Positions 43,130 to 52,885 are shown, numbered from the stretch's first letter. The stretch: 64,000 bases of DNA from an uncultured Bradyrhizobium sp. (GCF_936928535.1 NZ_CAKZHY010000091.1:62001-126000), one strand, 5' to 3'. Numbers and translations are program-made. The notes: generated by a model from the sequence alone, not told the origin.

Positions 43130-45190
43130 TCATTGAATTCGAATGACGACTGTGTCCGCGGCGCCCGTGGCGTCGATCACGGTCAGCCTTGCAAAGCCCG
43201 GGCCGGGCGGATCGATCAGGCGCTGGCGCCGTCCGTCGATCTCGCCGCGTGCCGTTCCGTTGACCATGACAGTCATCGGCAACACCCCGCCGGCGACCTT
43301 GACGGGCATGGCAGCAGCCTCACTGCCGCCCGACCGATCCACGTCGATCCTGCTGCCATTGAGCGGGAACTGGATATGCAGCGCCTGCTCGCCGCCGGCC
43401 CGGACGAGTTCCCCAACCGGACGGAACCGCTTCAACGGCAATGGCAACTTCGCGTTGCTGGCAATCAGGGTTCCCTTCGGCGGCCTGGGCAGTGGGGTTA
43501 GCGTCTTTCCGGTCCGCGCGAAGGCATCGAACAGGATGGGCGCGGCGGCGATGCGGCCGATTAGGCCGGGAACCGGCGCGCCATCGGGCCGGCCGACCCA
43601 GACGCCGATGGTCATGCGGCCGTCGAAGCCGACCGACCAGGCGTCGCGATAGCCGTAGGAGGTGCCGGTCTTGAACGCGATACGGTTGTGGACCGCGTTC
43701 TCCGGCGGCGGGGTTCCCATCAGCACATTGCCGACCTGCCAGGCCGCCACCGGGTCGAGGAGCCGCAGCGGCTCGCGATCATCCCCGGCAGCCATGATCT
43801 CACGCAGTGGCCTGGTGGTTCCGAGCCGGGCGAAGCCTGCATAGAGCTGCACCAGATCCTGAAGCGTGACGCCGACGCCGCCGAGGCCCATGGCAAGGCC
43901 GGGTGCCTCGTCCTTGGGCAGAACCAGATTGCCGCCGGCCTGCCGCAGCCGCGAGGCCAGCCGGCTCGAGCCGACGCGGTCGAGCAGGACGATCGCCGGC
44001 ACGTTCAATGACATCTGCAGCGCCTTCTTCACCGGCACCGTGCCCTGGAACGTCATGTCGAAATTTTCCGGCGCATAGGAGCCGAACCGCACCGGCCGAT
44101 CGTCGATCAGACTATCGGGGTGAACAAAGCCGTCCTCGAAAGCGAGGCCATAGATGAACGGTTTGAGCGTCGAACCCGGCGAGCGGATGGCGCGGGTCAT
44201 GTCGACCTGCCCTGCCCGGCTCTCGTCGAAATAATCCGCCGACCCGACCCGGGCGAGCACGTCGCCGCTCTCGACGTCGACGACGATGATGCCGACCGAG
44301 ATGTTCGGCCCGAGCGCAATGGCGCGGTCGTGGGCCAGCGGCTCCAGCACCTTCTGCAGATTGGAGTCCAGCGTCAGCTTGATAACAGGCGCGTCCTTGA
44401 CCGTCGCCAGCGCGTTATCGGAGGCATGCGGCGCCAGGATCGGAATCGGCTTGCGCAATTTCGGGACCGGCACGGCCTTGGCCTGCTTCGCATCGTCAAG
44501 GCTGACCACATGCTCCTCGACCATGCGGTCGAGCACGCGATTGCGTGCGATGCGTGCGGCCTCCGGATAACGGTCGAGCCGGCGCGTCTCCGGCGATTGC
44601 GGCAGCGCGACCAGCAGCGCGGCTTCCGCCAGCGACAGCCGCTTCGGCTCCTTGCCGAGATAGGCGATCGATGCGGCACGGATGCCTTCGAGATTGCCGC
44701 CATAGGGCGCGAGCGCGAGGTAGAGGTCGAGGATCTCGTCCTTGCTCAAGCTGCGCTCCAGCTCGATCGCGCGGACCATCTGGTGCAGCTTTGCGTAAAG
44801 CGAGCGCTGCCGCCGCGGCTCCATCAGCCGCGCCAGCTGCATCGAGATCGTCGAGCCGCCCGACACGATATGCCCGCGCGTGACGAGCTGCACCGCAGCC
44901 CGGCCGAGCGCCAGCGGGTCGATGCCGTCATGGGCATAGAAGCGCTGGTCCTCATAGGCGAACAGCAGCTTCAGGTAAGTCGGATCGACATTGGCCTTGG
45001 CATCGACCGGCAGACGCCAGCGCCCGTCAGCCATCGCGTAGGCACGCAGCAGCTTGCCGTTGCGATCGACAACGGTCGTCGAGACGCGACGCGCCTCATC
45101 GAGCGGCAGCGGGCCGAGCGAGTAGACCCAAGCGACGAAGCCGATGATGGCGAGGATGAACGCGAATGCGATGGCAGAGAGGACGCGCAT
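43130..45190 (-). CDS. pbpC: Penicillin-binding protein 1C
   Basis: 686 residues from the ATG at 45188-45190; the frame is open above it only through a repeat element. A membrane anchor (~5-25) precedes the transglycosylase domain with E-D-Q-R-F-Y-A-H-D-G-I-D and G-G-S-T-I-S-M-Q-L-A-R. The transpeptidase domain has S-P-G-S-T-L-K-P, S-L-N and F-K-T-G-T-S-Y-G-Y-R. A C-terminal beta domain follows. It polymerises and crosslinks peptidoglycan. It lies downstream of an alpha-2-macroglobulin gene, the common bacterial pairing thought to guard a damaged envelope. Confidence 0.94.
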   Translation of the reverse strand: MRVLSAIAFAFILAIIGFVAWVYSLGPLPLDEARRVSTTVVDRNGKLLRAYAMADGRWRLPVDAKANVDPTYLKLLFAYEDQRFYAHDGIDPLALGRAAVQLVTRGHIVSGGSTISMQLARLMEPRRQRSLYAKLHQMVRAIELERSLSKDEILDLYLALAPYGGNLEGIRAASIAYLGKEPKRLSLAEAALLVALPQSPETRRLDRYPEAARIARNRVLDRMVEEHVVSLDDAKQAKAVPVPKLRKPIPILAPHASDNALATVKDAPVIKLTLDSNLQKVLEPLAHDRAIALGPNISVGIIVVDVESGDVLARVGSADYFDESRAGQVDMTRAIRSPGSTLKPFIYGLAFEDGFVHPDSLIDDRPVRFGSYAPENFDMTFQGTVPVKKALQMSLNVPAIVLLDRVGSSRLASRLRQAGGNLVLPKDEAPGLAMGLGGVGVTLQDLVQLYAGFARLGTTRPLREIMAAGDDREPLRLLDPVAAWQVGNVLMGTPPPENAVHNRIAFKTGTSYGYRDAWSVGFDGRMTIGVWVGRPDGAPVPGLIGRIAAAPILFDAFARTGKTLTPLPRPPKGTLIASNAKLPLPLKRFRPVGELVRAGGEQALHIQFPLNGSRIDVDRSGGSEAAAMPVKVAGGVLPMTVMVNGTARGEIDGRRQRLIDPPGPGFARLTVIDATGAADTVVIRIQ

Positions 45191-45210
45191 AGTCGCGCTC
45201 CGCTCTCCGC

Positions 45211-45292
45211 CGTCATTCCGGGGCGGCTCGAAGAGCCGAACCCGGAATCTCGAGATTCCGGGTCTGGTCCTTCGGACCATCCCGGAATGACG
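45211..45292. repeat. Composite palindromic repeat with cloverleaf-like folding
   Basis: The outer arms CGTCATTCCGGG (45211-45222) and CCCGGAATGACG (45281-45292) pair over 12 bp. Inside are three hairpins. These are CGGCTC-GAA-GAGCCG (45224-45238), a perfect 24-bp palindrome centred on CTCGAG (45240-45263), and TGGTCC-TTC-GGACCA (45265-45279). It fills most of the gap between A2M and pbpC. Elements with these arms are widespread in Bradyrhizobium as dispersed intergenic repeats (from memory). Confidence 0.8.
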
Positions 45293-45324
45293 AGAGCTAT
45301 GATCAGCCTCGCTCATCTCACCAC

Positions 45325-48300
45325 TCACTTCGCCGCCCGCACCTCGACCGTACCCGTCCCCGTGCGGCCATAGCGCGAGGGGTTGTACATGTCCTCGACA
45401 TAGGCCTGCGGCAGCACGTATTTGCCGGGTGAGACCACGCGCACGACATAGGCGACGGTGAAGACCGCCTTGGAGTCCGAGGCCCGGTCGACAGCCGCGG
45501 TGAAGCGGTCGTCGCGGAATTCGGTATTCTCGGGCTCCTCACCATCCTCGATCCAGTCCAGCGTGCCGCTATCGCCCGACGACACCAGCTTCGGGTTGTC
45601 GATCTCGAGGCCCGCGGGCAGATAGTCGGACACCATGATGTGGCCGAACTCGGGCTTGGCTTCCGTAATCTTCAACACCACGGCATAGCGATCGTTCTGC
45701 TTGACCTTGCTGATATCGGCCGGCTTGCCATCGAGCGTGAAATAGTTCCGCTCGATCTTGAAGCCGTTCGACGCGGCCGGCTCCGGCGTCACCGGCGAGC
45801 CCGAGACCGAGACCACCGCCTGAACCGGCGCATCGCCGGTATTGGTGATCTTCAGCGGCTTGCCGCTCAGCGTATCAGCCTTGTAGCTGCGATAGAGCGC
45901 AGTCTTGACCGGCTGGCCGTCGACCTCGATCGAGAGGTTTTCCTTCGCCAGCGCCCGCGCCGCCAGCACCAGCCACGCATTCTCCTGCGTGGAGGTGTAG
46001 GGCGTGAGCCCGCGCGCAGTCTCGACCCGCGCGACCGCCTGCGTCAGCGTCGCCTTCGGTGCGTTGCCTTCGCTCGCAAGCGAGACCAGCGCTGCGGCAT
46101 CGCGGAGCTGCGAGCCATAGTCAGTACGACCGAACTCGAGCACCGGCTTCGGTGCGAGGCTGTCGAGCGCTGCGCCATAGACCCGCTCGGCGCGGTTGCG
46201 GTCGCCAACCAGAGCGAGCGCTGCCGCAAGCTGGGATTTGGCGATCGGCGTCGCCAGATTGTTCAGCTTGGTGTCAGCGAGATAGCGGAGGTCGCCGATC
46301 GGCGCAGCGCCGTTGCGGGCGAGCACGTAGAGGCCGTAGGCGAGATCGCGGCCACCGTCCTTCTCCGGCTCGTTGCCGTTGACGACCGAGTTCCTGATGC
46401 GATCGAGCGCGTTCTTGAACAGGATATCAGGCACCACAAAACCCTTTTCACGGGCGCGGGTCAGGAAGTCAGTCACGTAGGCATCGAGCCAGGCGTCGTC
46501 GCCGCCGGCCGACCACAGCCCGAACGAGCCGTTGGAGCCCTGACGGGCCAACAGCCGCTCGATGGCGTCGCGGATGCGCTGATCGACCTCGGTATCCATG
46601 GCCAGATGCGCGCCGACCGCGAGGTCGTTGACATAGAGCAGCGGCATCGCGCGGCTCGTGATCTGCTCCGAGCAACCATAGGGATAGCGATCGAGCGCCT
46701 TGAGGATGGTCGCCGCATCGAGTGCTGTGGACAGGCTCGCCGAGACCGAGACGCTGCCGGTGCCCGGCACCAGGTCGGAGAACATGTCCGAGGTCAGCGT
46801 CAGGCTCTCGCCTTTTGCCAACGTGCGGATCGAGCGCCGCGCCAGCACCTGCGTCGCCGCCTTGACGTCGAGTGTGTAGTGGCGAGCGAGCGTGAGGCCG
46901 TTCGGCCCCTTGATATCGACGTCGAGCGTCGCCTGCCCCGCCGCGGTCGCGTCGAGTGCCAGCGCAAACGAATTGCGCTGCTTGGCGGCGAGCGTGACGG
47001 TGGTCGCAGGGTTACCGGTCATCTTCACCGGGCCGCCGGTCTTGACGCCGATGACATAATCGCCGGCCTGGCCCTCGACATTGTCGATCTCGAGATTGGC
47101 CGTGCCGTGGTCGCCGTTGAGCAGGAAGCGCGGCAGGGTCGTGGTCAGCACCACGGGATCGCGGATCACGACGTCGGTGTTGGCGCGGCCGAGCTTCGTT
47201 GCGGTCCACGCCACCGCCATCACACGCGCGGTGCCGGCGAACTCCGGAATGTCGAAGCTGACTTCCGCCGTGCCGTCTGCGCCGACGGTGACGATGCCCG
47301 AATAGAGCGCCAGCGGCTTCTGCGCGGGCGGCGAGCCCTGCAATTCGGCTGCACCCGCGTCGCCACCCGATTTGATCTGGCCGCGCGTGCCCGACATGCC
47401 GTCGATCAGCTGCCCGTAGAGGTCGCGGATCTCCGCGGTCAACTGGCGCTGGCCGAGATAGTAATCGTCCGGTGCCGGCGGCTTGTAGTTGGTGAGGTTG
47501 AGAATGCCGACGTCGACCGCGGCGATGACGATCTTGGCATCCTCGCCCGGATTGAGCCCGTCGAGCTTCACCGGGATCTTGAGCATCGAATTCGGCCGGA
47601 TCAGATCGGGCGGCGTCAGCTTCACTTGTAACGTGCGCGCCTGCTTGTCGATCCCGAACCATTTCAGGCCGATCGCACGGCCCGGCATACGCTGGGCGGC
47701 CGCATCGAGCGGACGACGCAGCGTCGTCACCACATAGGCGCCAGTGCCCCAGTCCTTGCCGACCGGAAGCTTCACCTGCGCGGTACCTTCCTTGACGTCG
47801 ATGGTCTGGGTCGTCAGCAGACGGTCGCCAACGACGTTGACGGTCAGCTTGCCGGCGGAGCGGACGTTGACCGACACCGTCATGGTGTCGCCTGACGCGT
47901 ATTGCGGCTTGTCGATCGAGGTCTCCAGCAGGTCCGGCGTGTCGGCGCTGCCGTCGGAATACCAGCCGACGTCGAACTGCACCGAGGTCACCGGGCCGTC
48001 GGCATCGTTCGACTTCACGTCCAGCCGGTAGCGGCCGGGGCGCGGCGCCAGCGAGATGCGGGTCGGCTTGTCGGCGGCGATGGTGACATCACCGTCGGCG
48101 ACGCGCGAGGTCGACTTGACCGGCTCGTACTCCCAATAATTGTTTTGGCGGTACCACTGGTAGCGTGACTCCATCTTCAGGAGCTCGTAGCGCAGGCCAT
48201 CGCGCGGCAAGGTCTTGCCCTCGGGCGAGACGAACACGACGTCGAACTCGGCCTTGTCGCCCTCCGCGACGTTCTTGTCGCCGAACAGCGGCTTGATGCC

Positions 48301-50529
48301 GATCAGGGCGGTCGCAGGCGCGACCGGCAGAACGAGCTTGCGCTCGACCGCACGGCCGCCGGTCTCGACCATGCGGATGAAGATCTGCGCTTCCTGCGGA
48401 CGGGTCGAGGCGGGCTGCTTGTCCAGCGTCACCGGGAAGGTCGCAACGCCATTGGCGTCGGCCTCGGGCAGGTTCTCCAGTGGCGTGCGCTCGTTCGAGG
48501 TGGTCTGCTCGTCATCGACGCCGAACTGGTAGCCGGCATAGCCCGGGCGCTCGCTCGCGGGCGCGATCAGCATGTCGCCTTCAAGGCTGAGGCCCGAGGC
48601 GGGGGCGCCATAGAGGAAATGGCCGTCCGCCTTAAGCTCTACAGGAGCGTTAGCTTTGATCAGCTTGTCCTTGGCGGACAAATCGAATTCGATCCGATCA
48701 GGGACGTAATCCTCGACCATGAAGGTGGTCTCGCCGACCGAAGACCCCTTCGGATCGGTGAAGGCGCGCACCCGCCACGTCCCGGTCGGAACGGCCGAGT
48801 TGAGCGGCACGGACAGCGTGCGGCCGCCGGCGCCCTGGTCAGCCAGCACGGCGCGGCGGAACTCGACGCCATCAGGGCGCTCGATCACCAGGGTCAGCGG
48901 CCCGCCATTGACTGCATTGCCCTGCCCGTCACGCAGCAGCGCCGTCAGATAAACGGTCTCGTTGGAGCGATAGACGCCGCGCTCGGCATAGACGAAAGCA
49001 TCGGCGCCCGCGGGCACGGCGCGACCCGCGACGCCGCGATCGGACAGGTCGAAGGCCGAGGTCTTCAGGCTGAGGAAGGCATAGTCGGCCTTCTCGGCTG
49101 TCACCGTCAGCATCGCCGGCGACAGGCCGCCCTCGCCGCGCGCGAGGCCCGCCTCAAACAGCACATGACCGGCATCGTCGGTCTTGCGTGTCGCCAAAAT
49201 CTCATTGTTGCGGGCGACCAGCCGCACCTCGGCTTTGCCGACCGGATCGGTCGAGGCCAGCGAATTGACGAAGACGTGGATGCCGTCATTGCCGGAATAG
49301 GCCGTGACACCGAGATCGGAGACGATGAACCATTGCGTTGCGAGTTGGTAATCGTCGTCGCTGCCCGGCCCCTTGGCCGCAGCCGTCATCACATAGACGC
49401 CGGGCTGGAGCTCACCCAGCGCCTGGTCGACCGGGAACGCGGTGATGACGTCCTGGTTCAGTGTCATCGCGGTCGCAAGCTCGCCGGACCAGACTTTTAC
49501 GCCGCGCTCGTCACCGAGATCCGAGAGCTGGTACTTCGACAACGTCTTCTGGAAGTCGCTGTCGACGACCGTGTTGATCAGATTGCGGTCGCCGATCCTG
49601 TAAACGTTGATGTTCACGGCAGGCGTGTTGACGCTGACCACGGGAATGCCGCGTTGGCCGGTTCGTGGCAACACATAGGCGCGGCTGGTGAAGCGCACGA
49701 ACGGCTTGCGGTCGCGCACATAGATGTTGAACTCGGCCGATTTCGGCAGGCCTTCCTTGACGGTGGACGGCAGCCCGGCACGCAGATTGATGTTGTAGCG
49801 CTCGCCATGCTTCAGCCCATCGACGCAGAGCTGCTTGCCCTCGGCCGACAGCGCCGGCTTGTCCTGACCGGCGAGCGCGAGGAACGGCGCGAAATCGGTG
49901 CGCTTGGCGAGCTCTTCCGAGAACTGGAAGCAGGCGCGCGGGCTCGCTGAATCCGAGTCCACGGTATAATCGAGCAGACGGAAGCCGTGCTCGTCGCGCA
50001 GCTTTTCGTATTGGCCGCGGACATCGGCGACCTCGCGCATGTCCAGTGACAGCCGCAACGCGTCGAGCGCCGGCCGGAACAGGTGCCGTTCGGCGAGCGA
50101 CCTGCCGAGCACCGCAAGCGCATCGGCCTCCTCCCCCTGATTACCCGCGCGCATGTAAGCGATGTAGGCGGCGGTCGAGGCGCGCTCCCAGAGGAACGTC
50201 TGCTCGCTCGAGCTCTTCGGCGTGATCTGGAAGATGACCTTTGCGAGCCGCAGCCAGTTACCGGCATCATCAGGCGTGGTGGCGGCGATCTGGCCGAGGA
50301 CCGAGAGCCAGGTGCGGTAATCGTTGCGCCTGAAGGCGGCGTCGGCGTCGGTTTTCAGTGTCGCGTTGGTCTTGGCGACCGGCCCCGCTTCACTCTTGAT
50401 TTGCGCCTCGAGCTTGATCGCGGAATCGGCGAGATCGTCACGCTTGAATGCCTTGTCCGCTGCCTGCGCAGCGCAGAGGCCAAACGCCAGCACGGCGCAG
50501 AGAGCGACGGCGCGAACCAGACCAATCAT
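45325..50529 (-). CDS. Alpha-2-macroglobulin family protein
   Basis: 1734 residues from the ATG at 50527-50529; upstream in-frame codons overlap a region without good coding character. The signal peptide ends A-A-Q-A-A-D, without a clear lipobox, so the protein is probably soluble in the periplasm, unlike lipoprotein YfhM. MG domains fill the first two thirds. The thioester site C-S-E-Q (Cys1286, in Y-P-Y-G-C-S-E-Q-I) is intact, followed by the alpha/alpha thioester domain and a C-terminal receptor-like part. It should trap proteases that enter the periplasm and bind them covalently. pbpC lies 134 bp downstream. Confidence 0.93.
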   Translation of the reverse strand: MIGLVRAVALCAVLAFGLCAAQAADKAFKRDDLADSAIKLEAQIKSEAGPVAKTNATLKTDADAAFRRNDYRTWLSVLGQIAATTPDDAGNWLRLAKVIFQITPKSSSEQTFLWERASTAAYIAYMRAGNQGEEADALAVLGRSLAERHLFRPALDALRLSLDMREVADVRGQYEKLRDEHGFRLLDYTVDSDSASPRACFQFSEELAKRTDFAPFLALAGQDKPALSAEGKQLCVDGLKHGERYNINLRAGLPSTVKEGLPKSAEFNIYVRDRKPFVRFTSRAYVLPRTGQRGIPVVSVNTPAVNINVYRIGDRNLINTVVDSDFQKTLSKYQLSDLGDERGVKVWSGELATAMTLNQDVITAFPVDQALGELQPGVYVMTAAAKGPGSDDDYQLATQWFIVSDLGVTAYSGNDGIHVFVNSLASTDPVGKAEVRLVARNNEILATRKTDDAGHVLFEAGLARGEGGLSPAMLTVTAEKADYAFLSLKTSAFDLSDRGVAGRAVPAGADAFVYAERGVYRSNETVYLTALLRDGQGNAVNGGPLTLVIERPDGVEFRRAVLADQGAGGRTLSVPLNSAVPTGTWRVRAFTDPKGSSVGETTFMVEDYVPDRIEFDLSAKDKLIKANAPVELKADGHFLYGAPASGLSLEGDMLIAPASERPGYAGYQFGVDDEQTTSNERTPLENLPEADANGVATFPVTLDKQPASTRPQEAQIFIRMVETGGRAVERKLVLPVAPATALIGIKPLFGDKNVAEGDKAEFDVVFVSPEGKTLPRDGLRYELLKMESRYQWYRQNNYWEYEPVKSTSRVADGDVTIAADKPTRISLAPRPGRYRLDVKSNDADGPVTSVQFDVGWYSDGSADTPDLLETSIDKPQYASGDTMTVSVNVRSAGKLTVNVVGDRLLTTQTIDVKEGTAQVKLPVGKDWGTGAYVVTTLRRPLDAAAQRMPGRAIGLKWFGIDKQARTLQVKLTPPDLIRPNSMLKIPVKLDGLNPGEDAKIVIAAVDVGILNLTNYKPPAPDDYYLGQRQLTAEIRDLYGQLIDGMSGTRGQIKSGGDAGAAELQGSPPAQKPLALYSGIVTVGADGTAEVSFDIPEFAGTARVMAVAWTATKLGRANTDVVIRDPVVLTTTLPRFLLNGDHGTANLEIDNVEGQAGDYVIGVKTGGPVKMTGNPATTVTLAAKQRNSFALALDATAAGQATLDVDIKGPNGLTLARHYTLDVKAATQVLARRSIRTLAKGESLTLTSDMFSDLVPGTGSVSVSASLSTALDAATILKALDRYPYGCSEQITSRAMPLLYVNDLAVGAHLAMDTEVDQRIRDAIERLLARQGSNGSFGLWSAGGDDAWLDAYVTDFLTRAREKGFVVPDILFKNALDRIRNSVVNGNEPEKDGGRDLAYGLYVLARNGAAPIGDLRYLADTKLNNLATPIAKSQLAAALALVGDRNRAERVYGAALDSLAPKPVLEFGRTDYGSQLRDAAALVSLASEGNAPKATLTQAVARVETARGLTPYTSTQENAWLVLAARALAKENLSIEVDGQPVKTALYRSYKADTLSGKPLKITNTGDAPVQAVVSVSGSPVTPEPAASNGFKIERNYFTLDGKPADISKVKQNDRYAVVLKITEAKPEFGHIMVSDYLPAGLEIDNPKLVSSGDSGTLDWIEDGEEPENTEFRDDRFTAAVDRASDSKAVFTVAYVVRVVSPGKYVLPQAYVEDMYNPSRYGRTGTGTVEVRAAK

Positions 50530-50932
50530 GGAAGGACTCCCGGAAATCGCGGACGAGCGCCGCGGCAGCGATAATGTGTGCGGAAAGGTGACGGACTCAT
50601 GGCGATGGAACCAAAGGTGCAAAACGTCGCATTCGCCATGGCAAGGCACGCCCAGAGGGAGACCGATCACGTTACCGCCGCGCACGCCGTCCTGTGGCGC
50701 AGGCAGTATCGGACCAGTCGACCGGCAACCGTGTCCCGGAAGCTGGTCAGCGTTGCCGGCGACGTAATCCGTCGTCCAGTCCGCTGCCGCTCAACCCGGC
50801 ACCCTGACACTCCGCCGTTCCGGTTTGTCGCAGCACTGAGGAAAACGGTTCGGTTCAGGCTTGGCGAAAGACCAGATTTTTCATATTGCCATGATATATG
50901 AACAGCCGGCCCCAAACCGGGCTGACCAGAAC
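50530..50932. other. Gene-free interval before tRNA-Arg
   Basis: 403 bp between the A2M start and tRNA-Arg. It holds the leaders of both and an AT-rich inverted repeat TTCATAT (50880-50886) / ATATGAA (50896-50902), 30-53 bp upstream of the tRNA, probably covering its promoter. Short open frames here lack ribosome-binding sites. No gene supported. Confidence 0.5.
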
Positions 50933-51009
50933 GGTCCCGTAGCTCAACTGGATAGAGCATCAGATTTCTACTCTGAGGGTTGCAGGTTCGATTCCTGCCG
51001 GGATCGCCA
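50933..51009 (+). tRNA. tRNA-Arg (anticodon TCT)
   Basis: 77-nt cloverleaf: acceptor GGTCCCG/CGGGATC (one G-T pair), D arm GCTC...GAGC, anticodon stem TCAGA/TCTGA with loop TTTCTAC (anticodon TCT at 50967-50969), T arm with GTTCGATTC, encoded CCA at 51007-51009. It reads AGA and possibly AGG codons, rare in this GC-rich genome. Confidence 0.95.
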
Positions 51010-51352
51010 GCCTTTCAGCTTGCGGATCAAGACCTTGGCCGCGTTTCGCCTCCGTTCTTCATTGCGATCCGTGATGCGCGGCGTTCCCAACCCGTCGCAG
51101 TGATTTCGGCGGCGTACGCGACATTACAAATCGCTCCACGCGACACGGCAGCAACACGCCACTTCGCTTTCGGTTCGCAGCCGGAGCGCTCCAACGATCG
51201 CTCGTCCTCGGGATGTTGCCTGGAATCATCGTTCGCGAATTGTGGGAGCAAATCCGCCGTGAACTGGCTGAGCGGGCCGGCGTTATCGCTGGCGGGCCAT
51301 TCACCGCGCATTCAGCACGTCTGCGCCACCTTGCTCGAAAGGAAGTTAGATC
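51010..51352. other. Gene-free interval after tRNA-Arg
   Basis: 343 bp of less GC-rich sequence than its neighbours. No integrase fragment, no copy of the tRNA 3' end and no convincing gene was seen. It presumably contains the promoter of the small exported protein at 51353. Confidence 0.4.
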
Positions 51353-51739
51353 ATGATCATGAGCATTGCCGCGGCCACCCTTGCGCTTCTCGTCGGCTCC
51401 CCAGCGCCAATTGACGCTTCACCCGAGATTAACACCGTCCAATACGGCGTGCCGGTCAAACCGCCTCCGTGCGGCAACGGGTGGGACATCAGCGCTCGCG
51501 ACGGCATGTGCTATCCAAACGGATACTTGCCCCCGCAAGAGCAGGCCGCGCGACAATACTATTATCGCCGCGGTGGATATGGCCGCTATCCAGTTCCTTG
51601 CGGTAATGGCGCCGACATCGATATTCGAGACGGCCAATGCTACCCGACCGGCACCGTCCCTCCTCAGTTTCAGCAGGGCCGACAAGACTATTACGGCGGC
51701 GACTACTACGAACCCCGTCCACGCCGCCGCTATTATTGA
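51353..51739 (+). CDS. Small exported protein with two Cys-containing repeats
   Basis: 128 residues from the ATG at 51353, with AAGGAAGT at good spacing (a second ATG lies 6 bp on). The signal peptide (~1-22) ends D-A-S. Then come two copies of P-C-G-N-G-(W/A)-D-I-x(2)-R-D-G-x-C-Y-P-x-G followed by P-P-Q, at about 38-60 and 81-102. Links are rich in Tyr, Arg and Gly, and the end is R-P-R-R-R-Y-Y. Each repeat has two cysteines and probably one disulfide. Function unknown; it looks secreted or periplasmic. Confidence 0.75.
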   Translation: MIMSIAAATLALLVGSPAPIDASPEINTVQYGVPVKPPPCGNGWDISARDGMCYPNGYLPPQEQAARQYYYRRGGYGRYPVPCGNGADIDIRDGQCYPTGTVPPQFQQGRQDYYGGDYYEPRPRRRYY

Positions 51740-52076
51740 AAGGCCCGCCAGCGCGGAGTTACCGGTTCATCCGACACTTACGCCATGACTTCCAAGTTCC
51801 GGCTGTCACCGGATGCGCGCCATCTAGCGGCATAAAAACGCATTCCTCTGTGTTTCATGTCACGAAGGGACCAGCGCCAACTGTTTCTGTGGCCCGCAAT
51901 ATTCGGTGCCGGCAAAACGAAAGCCGCACGAGCTTCATCGTTAACGCGCCACGTGGCCTTCCATCGCAAATCTGTCGTGTTTCACGAACGCGTGGGCCGG
52001 CTTGCCGCGGGCTTTGAACCCGAAAGGTGTGTCCTATCTAAACGCGGCGAGCCATTGCGCTCAAAAAGGACTTTTG
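51740..52076. other. Gene-free interval
   Basis: 337 bp. No gene, terminator or repeat stands out. The last 20 bp carry the AAAAAGGA ribosome-binding site of the gene at 52077. Confidence 0.4.
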
Positions 52077-52313
52077 ATGCAGCTGCCCGACTTGACGAGA
52101 ATGGGGATCGCCTTTGCCGTGGCACTCATCGCGATGTCGTATCTGGCAATCGACGCCGGCGTCGCAGACGTCAGCTCGGGCACGATCGCAAAGCGTATCG
52201 AAATAGCGCAGGCCTCCATCGCGGATGCCGCGATGAGCCAGCATCAAGTCGCCTCCGCTGTTCAGGCACGGACTCACCGCGGTCATCAGAAGCCGGCATC
52301 AACGGTCGAGTGA
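52077..52313 (+). CDS. Small single-pass membrane or exported protein (78 aa)
   Basis: The ATG at 52077 follows AAAAAGGACTTTTG, a good ribosome-binding site. The product begins M-Q-L-P-D-L-T-R-M-G-I-A-F-A-V-A-L-I-A-M, a membrane or signal segment (about 9-28). An amphipathic helix follows (I-A-K-R-I-E-I-A-Q-A-S-I-A-D-A-A) with a basic His-rich tail. No known domain. Coding is supported by the ribosome-binding site and hydropathy. Confidence 0.55.
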   Translation: MQLPDLTRMGIAFAVALIAMSYLAIDAGVADVSSGTIAKRIEIAQASIADAAMSQHQVASAVQARTHRGHQKPASTVE

Positions 52314-52414
52314 CCTCGGCCTTGCGCGGCCATCGCTGCCTTGCTCAGCGATGCAACGCACGCGGTGGACGCCGTATTTGTCGGGATGCTCGACGGGTGG
52401 GAATCAAACGGGCC

Positions 52415-52588
52415 CTAGGGCCGAATGCCATCGGTCGCCGCACTCGGCTCGTCATCGCGACGATCACGCGCAAGCTGATGCCAGGCCAACGCCAGTTCGA
52501 TCAGGCGTTGCCGGTCGGAGCCTTCCGACTCCGCGGCGCGCTTCATTGCGGCCTCAGCTTCATGCTGTGGATCGTAATTGGTACACAT
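52415..52588 (-). CDS. Small hypothetical protein (57 aa)
   Basis: ATG at 52586-52588, TAG at 52415-52417. Product: M-C-T-N-Y-D-P-Q-H-E-A-E-A-A-M-K-R-A-A, then S-D-R-Q-R-L-I-E-L-A-L-A-W-H-Q-L-A-R-D-R. The amphipathic R-L-I-E-L-A-x-A-W-H-x-L-A helix is a pattern I associate with short rhizobial proteins of unknown function, and codons end mostly in G or C. Ribosome-binding site is weak. Soluble, no signal peptide. Confidence 0.6.
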   Translation of the reverse strand: MCTNYDPQHEAEAAMKRAAESEGSDRQRLIELALAWHQLARDRRDDEPSAATDGIRP

Positions 52589-52805
52589 GAGTGCCGACTC
52601 TAACCGCTCGATCGGGACAAGTACGTGGCAATTTCGTCCGTATGATTGCGGAGAACGGGACGTGTTTCCGACGATTTCGGCACGCTCTAATTGTGGTCCC
52701 CATAGAATTGCACTGGCGGTTTCAAACTGCGCGCTAACGCCCCGCTTTGCGCGCTTGTGCTGATCGTACGCACCAAGCGGTGAGGCGCATTCATTTGCGC
52801 CGATC

Positions 52806-52821
52806 TGTGAATTGCATCACA
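52806..52821. promoter_or_regulatory. Perfect CRP-type operator
   Basis: TGTGAATTGCATCACA, flanked by C and G to give an 18-bp palindrome-type match. It lies 65 bp before the ATG of the 54-residue membrane protein at 52886. It sits in the 297-bp interval 52589-52885, which has no supported gene. Confidence 0.65.
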
Positions 52822-52885
52822 GCCGTAGCCCGGCGCATTCGCTAAAAAGCAGCATAGCGCTCCCGCAGAACGCGACCGAGGATCG

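Noticed and set aside
51001-51352. Integration site (attL) at the 3' end of tRNA-Arg
   Set aside because: No second copy of the tRNA end and no integrase gene was found within the window.
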